Assembly (NCBI GenBank): GCA_033032175.1 | Contig: CM065304.1 | Span: 6,014,001-6,078,000, forward strand | Source: Saturnia japonica | Taxonomy: Eukaryota; Arthropoda; Insecta; Lepidoptera; Saturniidae | Length of the DNA stretch: 64,000 bases | Direction of reading: 5' to 3' | Shown here: piece after piece, positions 57,481 to 64,000 of the stretch | How positions within the stretch are numbered: the stretch's first letter is position 1 | How the letters are laid out: every line of letters begins with the position of its first letter | Position numbers and translations under genes: made by a program | The notes under the pieces: model-generated | What the model saw: the letters and a program-made list of their open reading frames with translations, nothing else | The model's database searches: none | What the model was told of the DNA's origin: nothing

Positions 57481-57769
57481 AAATTTCTATGATTTTAGTC
57501 TTATTATGGATTAGTTTATTTAGTTTTTGTACCGCCTAATGTATTTTTTTTCTTCTATAACTGATGTGCATGCTGTGCCCACGTCTAGAAGAGAGCAATC
57601 ATTGCATGATTTTACAATATTGCTCATTTCTAAATATATACCTAGATTTTAGTCAGTTTTGTGGACCAATAAAAAAAAAGGCTACACGGGTGTGTTGAAC
57701 TCGGCATGGTAGAGAGTTTGTTGTACAAATTTAACACGGGTGAAACCGCGAGACACGTCTAATTATAAT

Positions 57770-58380
57770 AACAAAATCAGTGTATTTTTTATATAACGTT
57801 AACCAAATAACATATCTTTTTGTTTCATACACTATAAATAAAGTAGGCATTAAAATAAACAACTAATTTAATACACGCTGTTATATTAATGTCTATGTAG
57901 TCAGCGTCTATTTATCTGAATATCTTAATACTCTTATTTACCTTGTATTTAATTTTCCTGTATTATTTTCGTATATATTATGTATTGTTTATTGTTAAAT
58001 TTCCAGGGCATCGGTTAGAATAATTATAATACATTGTTTGTTTACTTTTGAAGACTGTCAACATGTCAATTTCTGTTACATCTGATAGTTTTAGGGCATG
58101 CGCTGTTAGAAGTTAGTTAAAGATGAATATATTTTCTATCAAGGTATTATTTAATCAAATAAAACAGTTCGTTTAAATAATGAATGCGGGTTCGAGTATT
58201 TGAAAATGATAGAGAAAACGATTGTCATTGTACGACACAGACCTAGGAGTCGTAAAGATTGTTTTATTTTGAAAAATATATTTTATGATATATTAATTAA
58301 TACATTATACTTGGTAAAATAATACCACAGTCATAAAATTTAAAAGTTGCTTAAGACAACTTAAGAGCCTAATTAAATCT
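57770..58380. other. AT-rich non-coding stretch
   Basis: No supported feature was found. Confidence 0.4.
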
Positions 58381-58392
58381 ATTTTCATATGT

Positions 58393-58680
58393 TTGAAATC
58401 TCATCTGGCGAGATTACTACTGTTGTGGTGGTTCCTGCTTCGAGCCTTCATAACACTATATCCAGGCGGACCCAATACTACACTGATCATCCGGGTGCGG
58501 CCCACATTGATCCGGTGTCTGGATGGTGTCAAATCATGCTATGAGTTGCCGTGGACCGATCAACCAAGATCACGAGACTCTATCTCGTGATCCTGACGCT
58601 GAATTACCTAGTGTTGGAATCTTATCAAATTTGGATGTTGTGAAGTGGATTGTTAAAATGGATAACGATTCCTTTTTTTT
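58393..58680 (+). other. GC-richer segment with overlapping short frames
   Basis: Two frames (58393-58590 and 58523-58870) overlap. The second reads CRGPINQDHETLSRDPDAEL, which looks less random than its AT-rich extension. No family or splice border is evident, so it is an unproven exon or transposon fragment. Confidence 0.2.
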
Positions 58681-59084
58681 TAATTACAACTTTTATAACG
58701 GTAATGTAAATTTGATTTTATACTACGCAAATTTATTACATTCCTTTGATGTCCTAGGAATTATATTTATATTAGAATTTATTTTTATTTCATTCCATTT
58801 TCCTTTTAGGATTATCGTTTTCGAAATTATATCTACTATTAATTGTTGTAACACGACAACGCATCAATAATTTTCGGAAAATTAGCAACAAATTAAGGTA
58901 ATAACCATGTAATTATAGAAAATTACACTGACAACACTACGTATGGTTAGTGAATGGTGCACTTCCCGTGTGCCTTCGGCTCATCATCAGACAGATTTAG
59001 TGATAATCATTATTGATGATTGCGACACGATAGATACCTCCGTTTTTGTTGCGGCTGTTAAATGTGGTACAAAATATAAGCGGT

Positions 59085-59400
59085 CCAGTGTGTTTAGTTA
59101 TTTTAAATTTTTACTCGACTGCCATAAAGAAGGGTTATGTTCCTTTGGCGCGTTATGTAACCTAAACGGCTCGATGGATTCTTTCATACGAGGTGTCGTT
59201 AGATTCGTCATAATTGTGGGAGTGACATAGGCTATATAATATTTAAGTACGACGTCTACGAATCAAATAAAAATCAAAAATAGAAAAATATTTTTTTTTA
59301 GTCAAGTGTTTTGATTTGTTGCTGTCGGGGTTTTTGTTCCCTTTTTAATAATTTAGCTTATTGGTTCTTTTGTCGCGCTTAGTAGAGAGTAAAATTGGGA
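59085..59400 (+). repeat. Dispersed repeat family C, uninterrupted copy
   Basis: TACTCGACTGCCATAAAGAA, CGAGGTGTCGTTAGATTCGT and TTAAGTACGACGTCTACGAA match 24475-25310. It serves as the empty-site reference for the insertion at 24656-25204. Confidence 0.65.
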
Positions 59401-59624
59401 ATTGTGCGAGCATCTTGTGACAGAAGTGCGACATGATGAAGTCAGGAAACATTTATAACATTCAAAATAAAATATTTATTTATATACCGTTCAATTATTT
59501 TTCTTCTGTTATGACAAATACATAAATATACCTTTTTACGTGCGTACACAACTACACAAAATCATTTAATTACATCTCATTTTCCCTGTATATGAATGAT
59601 CTAATATACATTTTAGATCAGCTA

Positions 59625-62395
59625 TCAAGTCGCCTGCAGGGCAGCAATCAGCCAATTACGTTAACTATATGTTAATCATCGGTTAACCATTTCAGTATCA
59701 GTTAAAGTTACAGAATAGTTACCAGGCCGCCTGCGGGGCAGCGAGATGATAACTACACCAATCAGTGTATGTTAACCATCTCAGTTAATAGTTAGTTTCA
59801 GAGATCAGTTTCCGGGACTCCTGCGGGGCAGAAAGATTTTAACTACACCAATCAGTGTATGTTAACCATCTCAGTTAATAGTTAGTTTCAGAGATCAGCT
59901 TCCAAGCCTCCTGCGGGGCAAAGAGATGTTAACTACACCAATCAGTGTATGTTAACCATCTCAGTTAATAGTTAGTTTCAGAGATCAGCTTCCAAGCCTC
60001 CTGCGGGGCAAAGAGATGTTAACTACACCAATCAGTGTATGTTAACCATCTCAGTTAACAGTTAGTTTCAGCAGTTAGTTTCAGAGATCAGTTTCCGGGA
60101 CTCCTGCGGGGCAGAAAGATGTTAACTACACCAATCAGTGTATGTTAACCATCTCAGTTAATAGTTGCTTTCAGAGATCAGTTTCCAGGCCTCCTGCGGG
60201 GCAGAGAGATGTTAACTACACCAATCAGTGTATGTTAACCATCTCAGTTAATAGTTAGTTTCAGAGATCAGCTTCCAAGCCTCCTGCGGGGCAAAGAGAT
60301 GTTAACTACACCAATCAGTGTATGTTAACCATCTCAGTTAATAGTTGCTTTCAGAGATCAGTTTCCAGGCCTCCTGCGGGGCAGAGAGATGTTAACTACA
60401 CCAATCAGTGTATGTTAACCATCTCAGTTAATAGTTAGTTTCAGAGATCAGTTTCTAGGCCTCCTGCGGGGCAGAGAGATGTTAACTACACCAATCAGTG
60501 TATGTTAACCATCTCAGTTAACAGTTAGTTTCAGCAGTTAGTTTCAGAGATCAGTTTCCGGGACTCCTGCGGGGCAGAAAGATTTTAACTACACCAATCA
60601 GTGTATGTTAACCATCTCAGTTAATAGTTGCTTTCAGAGATCAGTTTCCAGGCCTCCTGCGGGGCAGAGAGATGTTAACTACACCAATCAGTGTATGTTA
60701 ACCATCTCAGTTAACAGTTAGTTTCAGAGATCAGTTTCCGGGACTCCTGCGGGGCAGAAAGATTTTAACTACACCAATCAGTGTATGTTAACCATCTCAG
60801 TTAATAGTTAGTTTCAGAGATCAGCTTCCAAGCCTCCTGCGGGGCAAAGAGATGTTAACTACACCAATCAGTGTATGTTAACCATCTCAGTTAACAGTTA
60901 GTTTCAGCAGTTAGTTTCAGAGATCAGTTTCCGGGACTCCTGCGGGGCAGAAAGATTTTAACTACACCAATCAGTGTATGTTAACCATCTCAGTTAATAG
61001 TTGCTTTCAGAGATCAGTTTCCAGGCCTCCTGCGGGGCAGAGAGATGTTAACTACACCAATCAGTGTATGTTAACCATCTCAGTTAACAGTTAGTTTCAG
61101 CAGTTAGTTTCAGAGATCAGTTTCCGGGACTCCTGCGGGGCAGAAAGATTTTAACTACACCAATCAGTGTATGTTAACCATCTCAGTTAATAGTTAGTTT
61201 CAGAGATCAGCTTCCAAGCCTCCTGCGGGGCAAAGAGATGTTAACTACACCAATCAGTGTATGTTAACCATCTCAGTTAACAGTTAGTTTCAGCAGTTAG
61301 TTTCAGAGATCAGTTTCCGGGACTCCTGCGGGGCAGAAAGATGTTAACTACACCAATCAGTGTATGTTAACCATCTCAGTTAATAGTTGCTTTCAGAGAT
61401 CAGTTTCCAGGCCTCCTGCGGGGCAGAGAGATGTTAACTACACCAATCAGTGTATGTTAACCATCTCAGTTAACAGTTAGTTTCAGCAGTTAGTTTCAGA
61501 GATCAGTTTCCGGGACTCCTGCGGGGCAGAAAGATTTTAACTACACCAATCAGTGTATGTTAACCATCTCAGTTAATAGTTAGTTTCAGAGATCAGCTTC
61601 CAAGCCTCCTGCGGGGCAAAGAGATGTTAACTACACCAATCAGTGTATGTTAACCATCTCAGTTAACAGTTAGTTTCAGCAGTTAGTTTCAGAGATCAGT
61701 TTCCAGGTCTCCTGCGTGGCAGAGAGATGTTAACTACACCAATCAGTGTATGTTAACCATCTCAGTTAATAGTTGCTTTCAGAGATCAGTTTCCAGGCCT
61801 CCTGCGGGGCAGAGAGATGTTAACTACACCAATCAGTGTATGTTAACCATCTCAGTTAACAGTTAGTTTCAGCAGTTAGTTTCAGAGATCAGTTTCCGGG
61901 ACTCCTGCGGGGCAGAAAGATTTTAACTACACCAATCAGTGTATGTTAACCATCTCAGTTAATAGTTAGTTTCAGAGATCAGCTTCCAAGCCTCCTGCGG
62001 GGCAAAGAGATGTTAACTACACCAATCAGTGTATGTTAACCATCTCAGTTAACAGTTAGTTTCAGCAGTTAGTTTCAGAGATCAGTTTCCAGGTCTCCTG
62101 CGTGGCAGAGAGATGTTAACTACACCAATCAGTGTATGTTAACCATCTCAGTTAATAGTTGCTTTCAGAGATCAGTTTCCAGGCCTCCTGCGGGGCAGAG
62201 AGATGTTAACTACACCAATCAGTGTATGTTAACCATCTCAGTTAATAGTTAGTTTCAGAGATCAGTTTCTAGGTCTCCTGCGTGGCAGAGAGATGTTAAC
62301 TACACCAATCAGTGTATGTTAACTATCTCAGTTAATAGTCAGTTTCAGAGATCAGTTTCCAGACTGCCTGCGGGGTAGTGACAATTTAACTATGT
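59625..62395 (+). repeat. 90/103-bp satellite array, about 30 units, with higher-order period
   Basis: The marker CTGCGGGGCA (or CTGCGTGGCA) recurs about 30 times between 59633 and 62369. Spacing is 90 bp, or 103 bp where a 13-bp GTTAGTTTCA-type duplication is present. From 60837 four unit types follow in fixed order, and one of them (CTTCCAAGCCTCC, GGGGCAAAGAG) returns at 60837, 61223, 61609 and 61995, exactly every 386 bp. Outer units are the most divergent. The unit is rich in GTTAAC words; there is no ORF. Confidence 0.95.
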
Positions 62396-62399
62396 AATC

Positions 62400-62950
62400 A
62401 ATGTATTTTAACCGTATATTTCTTATCATTTTATATTCTTTGTACGCGTCGTATACGATATAAAATTAATAAAAACTAGTGGTCCAATTGGTTAAAATTC
62501 AACCGTAATTCATTATTGAAGTGAAAACTTCTTTTAGCGCGTTACGCATATTTTTAGACGAGATAAAATCTCTGGACTCGCGACACCGTTACGAGATGCA
62601 TCTATAGTGTGTGCATGTAAATATATGCATGTACATATAACAGACCGCGAACGCGTCTTTCATAAAAGAATATTAAATGTTTTTTAAAGTCTCTAATAAT
62701 TAATAAAATACAACTCATAAATAAAATGCAATTCATAACACAATAACCCGTACCCATCTAAAAATGTCTAACGCGCCAAAATAAGTTTTCACTTCTTTCG
62801 GCACTCCCTGAGTGTGCAACCCGTATTTTTTTTTATTTCGAATGTCATTTAGATTCCTTTTTCAATTATTTTCAGTAGGTACCCAAAATTCACAGCTCGA
62901 AAATCACTCAGTCAATACAGGCGGCATTTTAAAATTCTTCAACATTCTTT
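62400..62950. other. AT-rich non-coding stretch
   Basis: No gene or repeat pair was recognised. Confidence 0.4.
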
Positions 62951-62954
62951 AACA

Positions 62955-63065
62955 TTGGCAGTATTAACATAAACAATGATTTAATTTAATTTATGTATTT
63001 GTAACACATATTTTATATAAGTTTTAGCTTTCTGAACTACTTCTCCATATAAACAGTAATTATGA
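62955..63065 (+). repeat. Dispersed repeat family B, fragment
   Basis: TTTAATTTATGTATTTGTAA and ACTTCTCCATATAAACAGTA correspond to the middle of the 52285 copy. Confidence 0.5.
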
Positions 63066-63669
63066 AAACACATAAGATACCTTAAATGATAGAATTTTCA
63101 AAATCGTGTTAGTATTTCCTGAAATTACAACCTACTAACAAATTCACAAACTTTACCTTATTATAATATTAATAAAGATGTCTTATTATCATATTTAGCT
63201 GATAAACATTACTACCTAGGTAATTAAAATAAAGTAATTGCAAGTAACATAGTAGCAAAAAAAAACGTGATTAAATCAGGAATAATCAACATATTATGTA
63301 GTTGTTATATTTGTGCTTAATAAAATTAACTTTTTTGTTAGATGTGCAGAGATATAATAAATCAAACAAATTAATCTCGAGACAATCATTTTAAATATGC
63401 TATTAATATACAAAATTTATTTAAAGCATAACAGATTTCATGCTTATATCCCTCTAAACACATCCCATATATCCTTGCTGATTTAATCATGTATGTTCGC
63501 AAAAAATTAGAAGTACTAGATTTAGAAAAAAACCGGCATAATTTTAATATCATAAAGTTTCAGTCTTAGTCATTAATCTTGTTGTAGGAATAATTACAGT
63601 TCTGTAGGTAATATTGTTGTTAGGTCTATTAATTCGAAGGCGCATGTCAAAAGGTTAATATGTGGTTAT

Positions 63670-63720
63670 CTCTATCTGTACATATATATATTAATATATA
63701 TATATATATATATATATAGG
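63670..63720. repeat. (TA)n microsatellite
   Basis: Two AT-dinucleotide tracts separated by a few bases. Confidence 0.85.
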
Positions 63721-63744
63721 TACTAATATAAAAATAATAATAAT

Positions 63745-63856
63745 TAACTTAGCCGTTGGGTGCAGGCCGCACAAGATCGGTCGCTCTGGAGATCTATGGG
63801 GGAGGCCTATGTTCAGCAGTGGACGTCCTGCGGCTGAAATGATGATGATGATGATG
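63745..63856 (+). mobile_element. RTE-type LINE, extreme 3' end
   Basis: A short plus-strand frame reads AAQDRSLWRSMGEAYVQQWT followed by SCG and TGA (63835-63837). This is the C-terminus typical of RTE-clade LINEs in Lepidoptera. It is followed directly by a GAT microsatellite tail (63838-63856), the usual RTE 3' end instead of poly(A). Only the last 110 bp are present, so it is strongly 5'-truncated. Confidence 0.8.
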
Positions 63857-64000
63857 TAAACATTATTTACAATGTTAAAAAATGGATAAACTAAATTGAG
63901 CTTCTTACCGAATCTTCTCGATGACTGGGATGTGTTCCAAATGTTCATTAGTGTTTTTTCAAGGCTTAAATAAAAAAATGATGTTATCTATATAAATAAA

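Larger units (their letters stand above)
55975..57765 (+). repeat. Dispersed repeat family E, split by a LINE insertion
   Basis: The 5' half (55975-56192: TATTAATATTATAAAGTTCA ... TCTGCCAAGCTGTAGGCAAA) and the 3' half (about 57665-57765: CTACACGGGTGTG ... TTAACACGGGTGAAACCGCG) match the two ends of the copy at 43495-43795 and of 45010-45292. The LINE remnant lies between them. Confidence 0.6.

Noticed and set aside
59625..62395. CRISPR-like array
   Set aside because: Units follow each other directly with no unique spacers, and the rest of the window is eukaryotic; it is a satellite.

Overview
The window looks like nuclear DNA of an insect, most probably a moth or butterfly. It is AT-rich and has intron-type splice signals, tRNA-derived SINEs, Tc1/mariner-type DNA transposons, R1-, jockey- and RTE-like LINE remnants, and several short repeat families whose ends (for example '...GGCACAGCTAGT' and 'ACTAGCTGTGCCC...') I associate with lepidopteran genomes. 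Nothing resembles bacterial operons, CRISPR or phage. The species cannot be named from the sequence alone.

Layout. 0-5.8 kb: AT-rich DNA with a possible 3' end of a transposon ORF (1.2-1.6 kb), a tRNA-SINE (2.3 kb) and a GC-rich retroposon tail (4.5 kb). 5.8-9.3 kb: a LINE ORF1 with zinc knuckles but no reverse transcriptase after it, an A-rich tail, a G-rich minisatellite and a poly(A) run. 9.8-13.5 kb: a reverse-strand SINE, a 1.04-kb inverted-repeat transposon holding a spliced Myb/SANT-like ORF remnant, and a decayed unknown coding patch. 18.7-20.6 kb: the only good candidate for a cellular protein-coding gene, three exons with matching phases. 20.7-28 kb: a repeat-family copy, a LINE tail, a DD41D transposon, and a DD34D mariner inserted in one arm of a long inverted repeat. 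28-34 kb: SINEs, LINE remnants and repeat fragments. 34.0-36.7 kb: a 168-bp satellite with one stretch that looks mis-assembled. 37-42 kb: nested repeats and a Tc1-like DD34E transposon. 42-53 kb: repeat families, GC islands and a few weak exon candidates. 54-55.2 kb: a second mariner copy on the minus strand. 56-57.7 kb: a LINE nested inside another repeat and itself interrupted. 59.6-62.4 kb: a 90/103-bp satellite with a 386-bp higher-order period. 63.7-63.9 kb: the 3' end of an RTE-type LINE.

The genes do not form a pathway. Nearly everything recognisable is mobile or tandemly repeated, and all transposases and LINE ORFs seen are broken. The density of nested insertions and satellites suggests a heterochromatic or sex-chromosome-like (W) setting, which is inference. 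The most interesting items are the uncharacterised three-exon gene, a very short retroposon present three times with clear target-site duplications, the ORF1-only LINE, the four-monomer satellite hierarchy, and the interrupted long inverted repeat.
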